A program made the translations under genes and the position numbers. A stretch of 64,000 bases of DNA from Plutella xylostella (taxonomy: Eukaryota; Arthropoda; Insecta; Lepidoptera; Plutellidae), in the NCBI RefSeq assembly GCF_932276165.1, contig NC_064006.1:434001-498000 (forward strand). Reading direction: 5' to 3'. Positions 42,403 to 55,900 of the stretch are shown one piece after another. Under the pieces are notes generated by a model that made no database searches, was not told the DNA's origin, and saw nothing but the letters and a program-made list of their open reading frames with translations. Positions within the stretch are counted from its first letter, which is position 1. Each line of letters begins with the position of its first letter.

Positions 42403-43603
42403 AAACATAAATTCAAACAGAATATGTTAAAGTTGTTTATTATTTCCACGCGGAAATTAGCACTCATGAAGAAGAATAATAAAACTGTTCAAAATTTGTA
42501 ATAAACTGTCAGCTTTACTAGTGAAACATTTAAGTGTGAAGTAAGATCTATCCGGGAACAAATAGATAGTTGTCCAGGGATCGTGGAGACTCGTGATGTC
42601 TCATGATTTAGCTCATTAGAGCGTCGAGTAGACGAGCGAATGTGTGCTGTGACCCGCTGATGGTCACAGCACACATTCGCTCGAAAACAACGTGCTATAA
42701 GTTTTTGTATCTGTGTCTTCTGTTTCTGTTTAGCTTGTCAGTGACAAACAGCTGGATCTGGTCTAGGGTCGGCCATGCTGAAAGGGTTATGTACTGACCA
42801 GGTTGCGCCAGAAGTATGTTTATAAGGAACAGTTGGTATTTCACAACCTTCTCGATATAATTAAGAGCAAGTAGGCTGTTATAAGATTGACTTCGGTAAC
42901 AGTGTATCGGACAGTTGGAAACGAAACTCTGTAGTTTATTAGATGATGAGCAAATCGGCTGTTGATTAATCGTTTCGGATTAGAGTTGTTAATAAAGTAT
43001 TTTACGCAGAGTGTTGCAAAACCTCAATTTTAAATTTCCATTCGGGTTATTTAAAGGTCTAATATAAAACAATAACCGACAACGGTGGCCAATATTAAAT
43101 GGTTGAAAATTATTCTGTGTCTGTGAAATGTTAATTAATTGCCATTGATGTCCGATTTCTTTAATTTGGTTTAAAGTTAATTCATCATTAAGCTAGATCA
43201 GGGTGTATCTCCGGTAATAATCCCTGGTTAATCGTTCTGAAAAGAAGAATACACTTTTATATTGGATTCAAATTTAAATTATAGTACAAAGGTATTCTGG
43301 CATAGTATACAAATTAATAAAATGTATAATTTTCATTATAAATAAAGCTTCATACTCGTTTTATTGTATTAGGACACAGACACACTTAGACTTTATAAAA
43401 AAATTACAACACTTGAATATTGAATGTTAATCGACAGTCAACAACTTTGGTCGCGCGTCGGAAACTGGGCGGGAGGCAAATGGCTCTTTTTGACACCGGC
43501 GCATAATTTGTGGCCCACTCCGCGCCGACTGGTTCAAGAGGATATCTTGGCGGCCATTGTTAAATATTTTACTTTGAAGGCTTATTTTACTTTTATCATT
43601 GTA
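42403..43603. other. Gene-poor DNA
   Basis: A short palindrome with AGCACACATTCGCTCG lies at about 42630-42685. Otherwise nothing is recognised. Confidence 0.35.
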
Positions 43604-43808
43604 TAGCTGTTCCCGCGAGCTTCGCTTCACCTTATAAAGTTTTCCCGTGGGAATTCCGGGATAAAAAGTAGCCTATGTTCTTTCTCAGGGTCAGGACCAT
43701 ATGTATACCAAATTTCATTCAAATCCAGTTCAGTAGTGTTGGCGTGAAAGAGTAACAGACAGACAGACAGGCACAGTTACTTTTGCATTTATAATATTAG
43801 TTAGGATA
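43604..43808 (+). repeat. CTAGCTGTTCCCGCG repeat, copy 4
   Basis: Same family as 5069-5293. It begins TAGCTGTTCCCGCGAGC and ends ATAATATTAGTTAGGAT. Confidence 0.85.
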
Positions 43809-43842
43809 ATAAAGTGCAATGAAGAATTAATAAATAAATGCG

Positions 43843-43943
43843 GGGTCACCACCACCACCGAATCGTTAAGCAGCGTCGGTCGCTCGTCAAATCTGACGTA
43901 ACTGACAGATGTTTACAGGTCGGTGGTGGTACGGTAGCTGGTC
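43843..43943. mobile_element. Short MITE with CCACCACC / GGTGGTGG ends
   Basis: Holds AGCAGCGTCGGTCGCTCG and CTGACAGATGTTTACAGG, and ends GGTGGTGGTACGGTAGC. It has a longer relative at 55766-55938. Confidence 0.65.
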
Positions 43944-45600
43944 AATATGTTGAAACTTCGGGTTAGTAATTATAATATTAACTTACAGTCCCCTTAGGGC
44001 TCTTACGTACACAGGGTATACGTACATTTATCTTCTACTTGTAGTTCCTCTCCATCATTGGAGGTTGGCAGTCAGCTCTTTGCAACGTGGTAGGTATACA
44101 TATACTTAATTTCATACAGTGTCAGCAGATTTTTTATCACAGATAAACTCTATATAGACATTCGAAATAAGATAATATAACTAAGTAATTTACGGATTTT
44201 GCATGACATAATAGGTATATAAATTGAGCATCTTATTAAAAAGTAAACCTAATTTGAGTAAATTTCTTTTTTTGGCGGGTATTGCTCTTAAATTAAGTCT
44301 ACCATTGGGTCTAGTGCCTTTAAAATTATCTGATCATATACAGTGTGACTTGTTTGGATGGGAAATTTATGAGTATCACAACTTTTATCCCTAACCTTAA
44401 AAAATATATAATATGTTACTTTACTATTTATTACAGCAACATGAAAAATATGAAAGTAAAGATGAAAAAACCTTGTACATTAAAAAAAATAGTTATGTAA
44501 TAAAACTGTTTGTAACAAGCACTTGAATGTAAAATGAAAAATATTATCAGTAAGATAAAATCATGACCTCTGCAAAGGAAATTTTATTTTATTTAAATTT
44601 AAGGATTTGATCATTTCAATTTAAGGATTTAATCATTTCAATTTAAGGATTTATAAAGCTTACTTATAAAGTTACAAATTATCATTTTTTTTTTAAATCG
44701 CCAGAAAGTGTATGTACAGCAATATCAAAATTTACCGCTGTAAACAAATAATGTAACCAAATTTAAACTAATTCCAAAATAATAGTAAGTACGTGATTTT
44801 TTTTAAAGCATCGTATTTAAATGAGCACCCTGTATAATTATATCGATACCGCCCTGTGTAGTGGACTGTAATGCGATTTTCGTACTTCAATAGAAACCAA
44901 TTTACTTCGATAGCACCTTTATTAATTTAATATTTATCAGATTGATCACATTGTCTATTACTAGAATATTTTAGAAGCCATTTTTTATAAATAAATACTT
45001 GTATTTACAATATTTAAGTAACTAAAGTTCATCAATCCATAATTATGATCTTCGGGCAGATGAAGAAGTAATAGTACTGTACAGGGTGCCCATGAAAATA
45101 TGGAACCAACGAAAAAGGATGACTTTATTTACTTTTAAACCAACGTATCGTTTCCCATATATACTTGTCATATGAAATCGAAAGTTTTTAGTGGATATTA
45201 TGCATACTTATTTGAAATTATTTCATTTTAATGAAAAAAAAACCGTCGGGCTTAAAAAATCATTTCTTACGCAACAAGTCATCTTCCCACAAAGATCTTC
45301 AGATGCGTGTGTCAAAAGGATTCCGTTAAATCTACAACCATGATTACATGATTAGCTACAACCAACGACACATTCAAGTAAACAGTTCATTCGAACATAA
45401 CTCTTGTCCCTTGGGAATAAGAGCTGTAAATCTTCCACTGTACATAGCCGGGTGTTTTCTGGATTGTACCTGTTCGTATTGAATTGAAATGGATTTTGAC
45501 TGAGTGAAATATTGCGAAGTAAACAAATTGCTATTCCTACTTTCGCGAGAGTTCCTGAGTCTTTGCTTTTGGATTACTTGGCGTATAGAATAATGTTTTA
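43944..45600. other. Gene-poor AT-rich DNA
   Basis: Small direct repeats (ATTTAAGGATTTGATCATTTCA-like, about 44595-44655) are visible. No gene is recognised. Confidence 0.35.
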
Positions 45601-45603
45601 TTA

Positions 45604-47440
45604 CTAAGGGCAACTTGCACAAACATATTAAATCTAGATTTAGTGTCGAATCTCGATTTAAGAAACGTCAATCCATATATTCTTAAGTGCAAGTCGACCT
45701 AAGCCACAAACATAATAAACCTAGATTTAGTGTTTAATCTCGATGTAAGCCATAATTTTATATGGATTGACTAACTTAACCGATGTTTAAAACTCCCGAC
45801 ATAAAACACTAAAAATAGCATAACTTTTGAGCGGCTAAACCGTTTTTGACAAAATACCTCTAAGAACACTCGGGCTAACATTAAAAAACAACAAATCAAA
45901 AATCGGTTCATACATTTCGGAGCTACACTGTCACAGATACACACACGCATTAACAATATAACTCCACTCTTTTTCCGTAGGGGTAATATCTTTCTAAAAG
46001 GCCATCACAACGACACACAGTGTTAGCGAAGTCAATACGGTGTCCATTACTGCCGGGACTCGGCTAGTTGAAAACTTGTAACTTGTTGCTCCTAATGAAC
46101 AAGCAATGGAATTAATTAGTTCCGCACTCGGTGTAGAGCCGGGGACAGTACAGTTATTGATTAGTAACTATAAATACAGGGTGTACAAAGTGCACATCCG
46201 AAGGAAAGTGACACAACTCGTTATTCTAAACAACTTTAATTCTACGACTTTTGGAAAAAACATTGTAGGTACTTCCAATAGTAAGAAAAAGCGTGCGTGA
46301 CCAACAAAGTTTTTTTTTATTATTTGGCAAACAGCGTTCAAAACTCTCGTCTTCTCCACGTTTAAAATTTGCTGTGGTCTATGGAACTGAGGAAAACACT
46401 ATAACTATAGAAAATTCCTACATAGAGTAGAATAGAATATTTTTTTTATACAAAGAATAAACTTTCCCTTTCATAGATCATCTCTCATCTACGCAGAAGC
46501 GACACTGTCCGCGCCGGTCCTACGAACATCTTGTCTTTGTACAAAGTGTGGCTAACTAAATACAGAGGGGACACTGCTGCGCTACTATTAGATAAGTACC
46601 TACTGTGAGGAGCTGTCTGTGGCCCGAGCATATCAACTCAACTTTATCGGGTAGCAATGACAAATATTTTATTAAATAAAATAAGTAATTGTTCGTTATA
46701 TTCGTCCGGCACACACTGGGCAGTCATCGACAGACGCTAAACCTTAAACCCTAGTGAAAAAAAAAAAAAAAAACACGCACTCACGCCTTGTACTAATGTA
46801 CTCCCTTGCGGGGTAGGCAGAGGTGCATTGCTGCACCCACTTTTCGCCAGAGTGTTATGTTAGTCCCAATGTAATAGGGGGCGGGCCTATTGCCATTTTA
46901 CGGGCACATCCAAGACCCGAGAACAAATATCTGTGTTTGAGACAAATATGGGAATAATATAAAAATGGATGAAAAATTACCTGATCTGAATTTATTATTA
47001 TATCTACTACCCGTTTAAAATTAATAACCCCCCCCTTTAATAACCCTTTGAACTCACAAAAGGGTGAAATATCTGTGCTAGGTATACAGTTCACCGGCAG
47101 ACTAACTTGCTACCACTTTGTACTGTCCAAGTTGAGGTCCATTCTTGGAACTTGGTCGGTTCCTTTGAAGACTAAATGCAGCGGATAGGACCTATTATTA
47201 AGTACAATAATAAACTAACCAACGTTAGAAACGCTCGACATTGAACACTTAAAGTCGCATAACTTTAGAACGGGTGAACCGATTTTCATAAAATACGGTT
47301 AAGAACACTCGGGATAACATTACCTATGACCTGATTTTTTTTAAACCAAAATTCGCTCCAGCAGTTTAGGAGCTACGCTTTCACAGACAGATACACAGAC
47401 TCGTTAAACTTAACCCACCTCTTTTTCCGGCAGGGGTTAA
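45604..47440. other. Repeat-rich DNA: tandem pair, two tail repeats, truncated SINE
   Basis: An imperfect direct pair with AAATCTAGATTTAGTGT lies at about 45629 and 45719. Two copies of the 'CCGACATAAAACACTAAAA ... TTTTTCCG' repeat lie at 45783-45990 and 47225-47440. A reversed, headless SINE copy (about 46745-46965) has an A run and GACCCGAGAACAAATATCTG, matching the SINE at 63876. No gene is recognised. Confidence 0.5.
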
Positions 47441-47779
47441 TAATCCTAAGTATGTGAAAGATAATTTACTTTCGATATGACCAAATTGACTTTATGGAAA
47501 TTTGAGGGCTTTTACATCATTCACATTCGCAGCAGCTTTAGTTGGATTCAATCGCTGGATTATAGAGAGCGATGCCAACCAAACTTGAATCCAACCTGGT
47601 TATTAACAAACGCTAAATGACATACTGACATCTTGAGTGTTGACCCGTCAGTCTGAATGGGCAGACCCGTAGATTAACAATATACGAACAAGATGGGTTG
47701 TCACTTTCAGAAACATATCAAAAATCTGTCCGCATTTGGTTTACTGTCAAACCGTTTTAAGATCAACCTAATGACAACC

Positions 47780-49963
47780 ATATCACGGGCTTCATGGTAA
47801 AGGGGCGTAAGCGCAAAAAATCGATTTTGCGTTTTTCATGCCAATCGATTCCTATACTAGTAATACACGTTCTGTAATTTTTTTGAAATTTTCAGTAAAC
47901 TAGATTTTGAGATATTCATAAATAACATAAAGGCGTATACGATGTATCAATAATTTTGTGTCGTGTCAAAAAGGCGTATAGACGGCGTATAAACATCAGT
48001 AGGACGCACTTCAATAATTTCGCCATGTCAGAGAGGCGTATAGACGGCGTATAAGAATCAGTGGGGCGCATTCAAATAATTATCGCCATGTCATATAGAC
48101 GTATGTGCATTTTTTTAACAAAATAAAATGACAATATGCTTTCACTGTTGATATTGATGCCTAGTCCTTTCCAGTCCAGAGTTTTAATACATCTTCCAAT
48201 GCATCACGGAACAGTATCGGAGAAATTACGTCCTCTTCCCTCACGCCCCTTTGCCTATGGATAGATCTTGTGGCTGGTTCTATACTTGGACAGTAATCGT
48301 TTCAGTGTCATTAGGCACTTCAGCACCTCGATGTATCGTCAATCTATTGGACATATCTGCAAGGATGCCAGAACAGCCCAGATCTCGACAGAGTAAAAAT
48401 TTTCGTAGTCTACGAAAGCTAGGCACAGAGGCCGATTATATTCTTCCTTCTTCTGTATAATCTGCCGAACTGTGTGTATGTGGTCTACGGTGCTATAACC
48501 CCCACGAAATTCGGCATGCTCCAGCGGCTGAAATTCATCAAATCAAGTCTCGTGATGACTGTTATAAATGTACATAAACATCTTATTCACGTGGTCAAGA
48601 GTGTGATCAGTCTATAGGTTTTTAAGAGCAAATTTGTCTCCTTTCTTGAAAAACAATAGACCTACACATCTGGGGTTCTGGCTGTTGCGCATGTGAAGCG
48701 TACAATCGTGCATTCCGGCTCAGATTCGACGATTCTGCTATGGCTGGTTGTCAATTTTTTCATTAGGGTCCCTTCAAGTCGCCTGGCAAAGACATTCGAT
48801 CCCCGGTTTTGTTTAATAGCTTCTTCAATCCGGAGTGTGTTAAACCACTGGAGGTCACGATGAAAATAGCCTTGCGTATCATTTTGTTGAGAGCCTCTAG
48901 TTCTGACGGAATGGTCCAGCACATGCCGTTTGGTCTCCGTAAGTCCAAGAGTCCCCCCTGAAAGCTTAGACTTCCTTCCCGTGTTTTACATTGCACAGAA
49001 CCTAGTGCCATCTTTCTGTATTGCATTGATCACGTCGTTGCAGTGGTCTGGCGCAGAGTTGGTCAGAGGGTGGACTTCATCAGACGCCGTTCTTCAAGCT
49101 TTAGGTCGATATTCAGAGTTCCTCTGAGTATACGGTGATTAAACCGACCTGAGATATCTGAATATGTGCCTCTTAATCAGTCATGATGATGAAATCGATT
49201 TCATTTTTCGTGACAGAGTCCGACTTGTACCAGGTCCACCTTCTTTGGGGCTTCTTTTTGAAGAAAGAGTTCATCAAGGAAAGCCCCTGCATTCTGCGAA
49301 GTTCCAGCCTCAGCCCTCTGTCATTTCTTTAAGGAGTTTTTTGAGTTTATGTTCACTTAATTAAGAGTAAATTTGGTTTTAACAGTAATTCTTGTTTTAT
49401 TTTGTACTCTTATTGTTTCTAATAAATTATTCTGTGTTTTTTACAGCTTTACTATGTACGAGTATTAAATAGTTACTTAAATAGATTGTTATTTTTTTAT
49501 AGGCGTATCATCTCTCTTAAATTGAGAACATCCGTTAAATTACGCCATGGCAAAGGGGCGTATGAAATTCGAAAAAAATAGAAGCAGTTACATTTTTGGT
49601 TATATTTTGCTATCAGTATATTAAATGATTTAAGTGTAAAACAAATAAAATATATATAATATAATTGGATAACAAATAAAAAAGTTTGTTTATACGCCCA
49701 TTATTCCTATACATAATATGATAAAAAAAGGATAGCAATACAATAATTTCCGTCAAGGCAGATAGACGTATACGCCATAAAGTGTACTTAAAGCATAGAT
49801 ATTATAAAAATTTAGTTTTAATTAAAACAAAAAATAATTAACTATGGTATATGCAAAATTATAGCAAGCTAGATTACTTATTTAAAAAGTTATGATGTTT
49901 TTTTGCTCTCCTGAAAAGTAGGGTCGATGCGCATACGCCCCTTTGCCATGAAGCCCGCGATAT
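47780..49963. mobile_element. 2.2-kb inverted-repeat element without a transposase (element C)
   Basis: Ends of about 35 bp: ATATCACGGGCTTCATGG ... GGGGCGTA at the left and the near-complement at the right. Copies of the inner half (GCCATGKCA followed by GGCGTAT) recur in the subterminal regions (about 47930-48110 and 49540-49780). A degraded RTE-type reverse transcriptase on the minus strand occupies the middle. Confidence 0.7.
48140..49370 (-). pseudogene. Degraded RTE-clade LINE inside element C
   Basis: On the minus strand the segment near 48330-48540 reads GGYSTVDHIHTVRQIIQKK and then YNRPLCLAFVDYEKF, the motif of RTE/BovB reverse transcriptases. Stops and shifts break the frame on both sides, and the catalytic YADD region is not found. 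It is probably a piece of an older LINE captured by, or inserted into, element C. Confidence 0.65.
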
Positions 49964-50150
49964 CATCATCGTCATCACAATCAGCCTTCTATCGCCCACT
50001 GTTGGGTATAGGCCTCCTTATTTGTACGCCAATTCTTCCGGTCCTATGCCGCTCTGGTCCACTGCTTCCCTGCAACCTTGCAGATGTCATCGGACCATCT
50101 AGCAGGTGGTCTGCCAACCGCTCTTCGTCCGAAAACCATATTGTACCTAT
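49964..50150 (-). pseudogene. RTE LINE C-terminal relic
   Basis: On the minus strand, broken pieces (RTKS, then WSDDI and KEAYTQQWAIEG) match the end of RTE-type ORFs, followed by the GATGACGATGATGAT-type tail at the left. The tail touches the right end of element C. Confidence 0.6.
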
Positions 50151-52919
50151 GCATTTATATTTATACAGTCGGAAATCGTTTACCGAATTAATCCAATCAA
50201 AGAGTTCAGTGGTAGGTGGGGGTGTTATTTGCCGAGACGTTTCTTTTGCACTGACACTCCATCTAGTACCTACGTATTAAAATATCTTTGAGCGGGCCTC
50301 ACTTTGCGGTGTCCATATTACAAAAGTTTAGGGTTCCATTACAGTTTTCAGGCATTCTCTGCGGCTACGGACCCCGCTGCCACTGAAATATTTGTGAACA
50401 CGACGTGTGGTGCTATACGTTTGTAATTAATCTATCTGTCAGTATATCATTTGTTACATCTGACATGTCTTTAACTGTAATACTTACCACCAAAAAAAGC
50501 TTGCCTAATCATAAAAATCTAATTCTAAATCCAATAACAGTCTACCGAGACACTCATCAAACAAACACATTATACACCTTTCACTACTTTTACATCTACA
50601 TACATCAGTGGGGTGTTCAAAAACACAAGGAGGCACATTCTCAATATACAGGGTGATATATTCGTCCGTCACAAACCTAATTTCCTGACGCATTATGGCT
50701 GCGCCTCGTCACAAGTAATGGCAGCTTTGATGTGGAGTGGAACGATCCGTGGTCCGCCCACACTCGCGCGAACTCACAGGGGTAGCACTATAATGAATAA
50801 TTACCATCTGCCAATGCTGTTCCATATGTGATATAATGTGGTACCACATCCAGATCGTGGCTAGCGCAGCACTCTGAAGCTCAGTTAAAATAAATCTGCA
50901 GCTGCAACCATAACTCTTTTTCGTAATAATTAATGCCAATTCTCGTTCGTTCGTTCGTCAATTTGGAGAGTGAATCGCAGGTGAAAAATTAAGAAGGCTT
51001 TGCCTCGTGCACTCTCAAATCAAATCGCAATCAATATTTTTCATCACAATTACCTACAACTTCAAAGTAGTCCTAAGTCTTTTTCATATAAGTAAATCTT
51101 ACCTTTTTAATTTAAGTAAATCTTAAATTGAAGTCTTTTTCATATAAGTAAGTAAATCTTAAATTTTATGTGATGATATTTTCGCCCAAGTGTGTGACAA
51201 CCATTTTATAACACTCATGGCTAGGCGGTGGCTAGCGTGATTTGAAGGTCCACTTTGTTTTCATGTTACATTTAGGAGTTTTATAGGACAAGGCAATTGC
51301 CCGTTTTGATGGATAACGTTGGATGTAATTTTATTACAGGTACATTTTAAACTCTGACCGAAAAGGTGAAGTTTTATAAGTTTGGGTTGTGTATGTAGAC
51401 TTGTAGAGGTTGTATAAACGCAAGACCTGAGTACAAATATAGGTATTTATTAAAAATATATATATTATTTATTGAATTATAGGTAATAATACATAAGAAA
51501 AAAAATTAAACACATATCTGCCCCGGTTTATGGTCAGTCCTGATGTTCGCCTTGTTATTTTGATCCAACCGAAGGATCAAATACATTCAACTCGATCAAC
51601 ATTTTCAATATCAAGGGTTCAAATTTAATTCATGTTAAGTGAGATCTAATCCAATATAATTCCATGACGAGCAAAAAAAGTGTTCTTGTTAAGTGCGTGA
51701 CTGAACAATTTGTGAAAAAAGCACTTAAGTAGCTAGTATCTATACATAATAATACACTCGCGAGCTATGAAAAAGTTCCATTTGCTATTACCGTCCCATA
51801 TGTCACTGGAACTGACACTGATTTATTGCTTGCGAGTATAGGTACCTACTTTAGATAAAAAACATAGTGTTATCCTGAGTAAGTCGTGTAAATGTTATGT
51901 TTATAAGTAAGACAGAAATCCGTAATTTCCGCCTACCCAGCCGGGCCGCGAGCGTGTTATGATCTGAACTTGTACTCCTCTCCCAATATTGAGGCAAACA
52001 CATCAATGCGTGTGTACTTGTGTAGTGTCTTAACTGATACTCACTTTATGATCAATGAATACTAATCAGTTAATTTATAGTAATTTATTGGCATAAGTAG
52101 TACTTACTCGGTCAAGTCGGTATTTAAAGTATCAATTTCAGAAGTCTAGTTATTTTTATTGCAAGTATAAGCCCCGCATTGATCATAATGAGAAAGAGCC
52201 ATATGCTTACTGAAAAGGTCCCATAGCGTATCCAGGGAGTTCTTAGACAACAGGTAAACAATCGTGCTGTACGTATATAAAAACCTGACAAATAATATTA
52301 ACAAACAACTTTTCCGTTTCCTCGTGATCAGTTAGGAACTTACCCATGATCGGATTAAACTCAAACAGTGATCATTTGGGATTCCACCGTGACCCGGGTC
52401 CCAAGCAGCTACTCGCTATTCCCTCGAGGCAACAGTACTGTCGGTGTGTTATCTCGTTTTATTGAACTCCCATATTTTTTTTTCTATTCTCGCGTCCGGA
52501 AAATCGGCATGATGGATTAGAGCTTCAAATATTAACATTTTCTTTTTGATACATCCATTTATCGTACCATTTTCTGAGCCCCCAGGTTTTTGTCTACTTC
52601 GGAATATTTAAGTAACCTTTGATTTGTTAGGCCTATTTGTTTCCCGAAAAAGAAAGCGAGCGATAGAATTGAGCATTGTTTTATTATTATAATAAATATC
52701 TTTGTCATCTTGTAAATTTTTATAAGTAACTGCCCTTAATTTAAACACTTGTCGTCTTATTCTTAACTAACCACTACCTTATATAAATAAAATCACAAAC
52801 ACACAAATACAAATTTCAGTTTTTCAGCCTAAACATATTTTGGAACCTCATTCTTTTTGTAACGCACTCAAAATAAAATTAGTAACCAACTTATCCTACT
52901 ACATCCATTGATTTCTGTT
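50151..52919. other. Gene-poor DNA downstream of the transporter
   Basis: A foldback relative of the 'CTCGCGAG..ATGAAAAAGTTCC' family lies at 51749-51842, and a TTCGTTCGTTCGTCAATT fragment at about 50944. The transporter's polyadenylation region should lie just below 52920; an AATAAAA-type signal is not obvious on the minus strand. No gene is recognised. Confidence 0.4.
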
Positions 52920-55900
52920 TCACGTTTCCGAGATACTCTCCACCTCTATCACATGTTTATGTTTCTTTCCCTTGTGGATTCCCTCGAACTCATCCTGAAT
53001 TTCCTTTAGAGTCCTATTCTTGGTTTCTGGCACGAAGAAGTAGACGAAAAGTGCCCCAAAGATGCAGTTGACTGCGAAATGCCACAGCGTCCATCCAGGC
53101 TTGATCATAGACAATAAATTCTGGAATAGTTTGGTGACTCCGAACGCTAGCAGCCAATGGAATCCAGCCGTGATGGCCGTGGCTCGTCTTGTGACATTTG
53201 CTGGGAATATTTCTCGCAGCATCAGCCAGGGTATCGGCCCCACGCCAGACGCGTATGCCGTCACGTACATGCACAGAGTCAACAGAGGCACCCAGATGTG
53301 GTTGGCCGACTGAGAAGCCGGTATCTTCAGATGGTAGTAAATAGCCAGGAAGCCCGCAGTGACGCACATTGTCGCGAAAGAGAAAAGCAACAAAATACGC
53401 CTTCTGATCTTCTTCAAGAGCATAGTAGAGAAGTACGTAGAAGATACTAAGAAGAACCCAACGATGATCGGCGCAGTTTTGTTCATGGAATCGGAGAACT
53501 TATTGAATATCGTCTCGGCGTAGAAAAGGATAGGGTATATGCCGCTCATCTGTTGGAAGACCATGAGTCCGAAAGAGACAATGAGAGCTTTGACAGTTGC
53601 GCGTGTGTTGAACAGCTCTTTGAACGTGGCTTTGTTTCTGGCGTAGTTCCTCATCTGTTCCTTCAACACCTTGAGTTCTCCGTCCACGTCGTTGTCGATT
53701 CCTCTGAAGTACCTCAAGGCAGCTTTGGCTTCGTTGAATTTCCCTTGTGACATGAGGTACGTGGGAGACTCAGGGAGGAAGATGAAGGCTACGAAGAAGG
53801 AGATGGGGATGCTGGCGCAGAGGAATGACATCCAGGATGTTTCATGGACGAGACCTGAAAGAGAACATTCATACAGTTATTTATACATCCCACACGGCGG
53901 AACCGAGGCCGACATCGACGCCCGCATCAACAAGGCCCGGTCAGCCTTTGCGCAGCTCAAGCCCGTCTGGGACTCCTCCGTCATCGCTCGCCGCACTAAA
54001 GTTCGGATTTTCGAGTCAAACGTCAAGTCAGTACTCTTATATGGTTGCGAAACGTGGTTCGTAAGAGATGACCTAACAAGAAGGCTACAAGTGTTTGTCA
54101 ACAAATGCCTTAGACAGATACTAAAGGTATTCTGGCCGCGAACCATCTCGAATACGGAGTTATGGAGACTGACCAACCAGAGGAGAATTGACTCGGAAAT
54201 CCGGCTTAAGAAGTGGAGCTGGATTGGCCATACGCTGCGGAGATCCGAAGACCATCCACCCAAAATCGCCCTGACAAAGTGGGCTGCATCTGGCAAGCGA
54301 AAGAGGGGACGGCCAAAAACCACGTGGCGTCGCACTGTCGTGCAGGAGGCAGCCGCCCTCGGCATGAGCTGGCACGAAGTCGAAGGCGTGGCACAGGACC
54401 GGTCAAAGTGGAAATCTACACTTCGAGCCCTATGTCCCTGATTAGGGATCCCAGGACCTGATGATGATGATCGTAGCTCAGTTTTCTTAACAGACACTTC
54501 AAATAACCGATGTGTAGGAAGATTGCTTGTTATGCCAGGAGGCTTGGAGGGGCAGACGGCATAAACGAGGTTGTGGCATTTGCCAAACACTGACCATTGG
54601 TAAGCCAAAACTGACATGCACAAAGTTATTTTGAAAAAACAACAAGCCATTGCTTGCACAGAGTACCTATCTATACTGACTGAGTTAATAAAACATAGGC
54701 TAACCTAAGTTAAAACCAGACATTAAACACTAAAAGTTGCCTAGCTTTTGAATGACTGAGTAGGTTTCTAACAATTCGAAAAACCTATGATTCAAAAAAC
54801 CAATTCGAAAATCGAGCTATTACAAACAGATACATAGACAAACAGACATAACTTAAAAACAAAGTCCACCACATACCAATAATATACCCGAACAGCACCC
54901 CACTAGTGAACAGCACATGGTAGAAGTTGACCAGCGACGGGAGTAGAACAGTCTCCGCGATGTCGGCCACGTAGGGTGGGATGGCCACGCTGATCGCGCC
55001 CACCGCCACGCCCGCCACGAAGCGGCCTACGTACAGGCCGTACACGTTTGGGCTGGAATCAACATGACAGTCAAAATACAAAGAAGAAAGTAGGTTTTTT
55101 AAAAATGCAGCTGCTACAGCACGAGCTTATTGACAACGTCGATAAACTCGTTTAATTTGTGTTCGTCTAATCACAGCGCCGTATTTATGACGTTTATCTA
55201 CGTCGATTACAAACGCGTTAAGCGGCAGCTGGGACTTCATAGTCACACAGCCTAGACACAACGGTTTTTTTTTTACACCAAAGACCAGATATAACAAATA
55301 TTGAACATATTAAACAAATTTCTGCCCTAGCTGAAGATTGAACCCGGGCCCAATAGTCAGAGTTACTAACAACTGGACCATCCGGTCACCGGACCGTTCT
55401 TTGGGTTAGGCTCTTCTAGTCATTTTCATGTCACTGAAAAGCTTTTCATTGATCATCACCGTGAGAAATACAACCATCACATAACATAAACCTCCTCACC
55501 TAGAAGCGACCAAGATCCAGGAGACCAACAGTGGCAGCGCCAGGTACAGCAAGGTCTTCTTCCGGCCGAAGTGCTCAGAGATGAGGCCGGCCGGGACCGC
55601 GCCCCAGAACGCGCCGAGACACAGCAGGGACGCCACCCATGACGCTTCGGACTCTGATATCTGGAGATGAAGAGTGGTTATTGGATGAGGGGATGATAAG
55701 GTAGGAAACCCCTCGTCGTCCCACTTGTCCAGTTTCTGCTAGCATTATCATGCAATCTATTGTTCCCACTACCGTACCACCACTGAACATTAGCATTTCA
55801 CAATCCATAATCATAAGCAGCGTCGCTCGCCTTAAATCTCATGGAACTTGTAATCTGACAGATGTTTGATAGGCAAGAGACGATGCTTATAGGTTTTTAA

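Noticed and set aside
43860..43945. CRISPR-like or satellite array
   Set aside because: No array of regularly spaced identical repeats occurs here or elsewhere; the CCACCACC signal is a MITE end.
53671..54441. Open frame of 256 codons on the plus strand as one gene
   Set aside because: Its first 60 codons are antisense to the transporter exon; only the part after 53868 is LINE coding sequence.
53877..54659. Open frame of 260 codons on the minus strand
   Set aside because: It is the antisense shadow of the LINE fragment and resembles no protein family.
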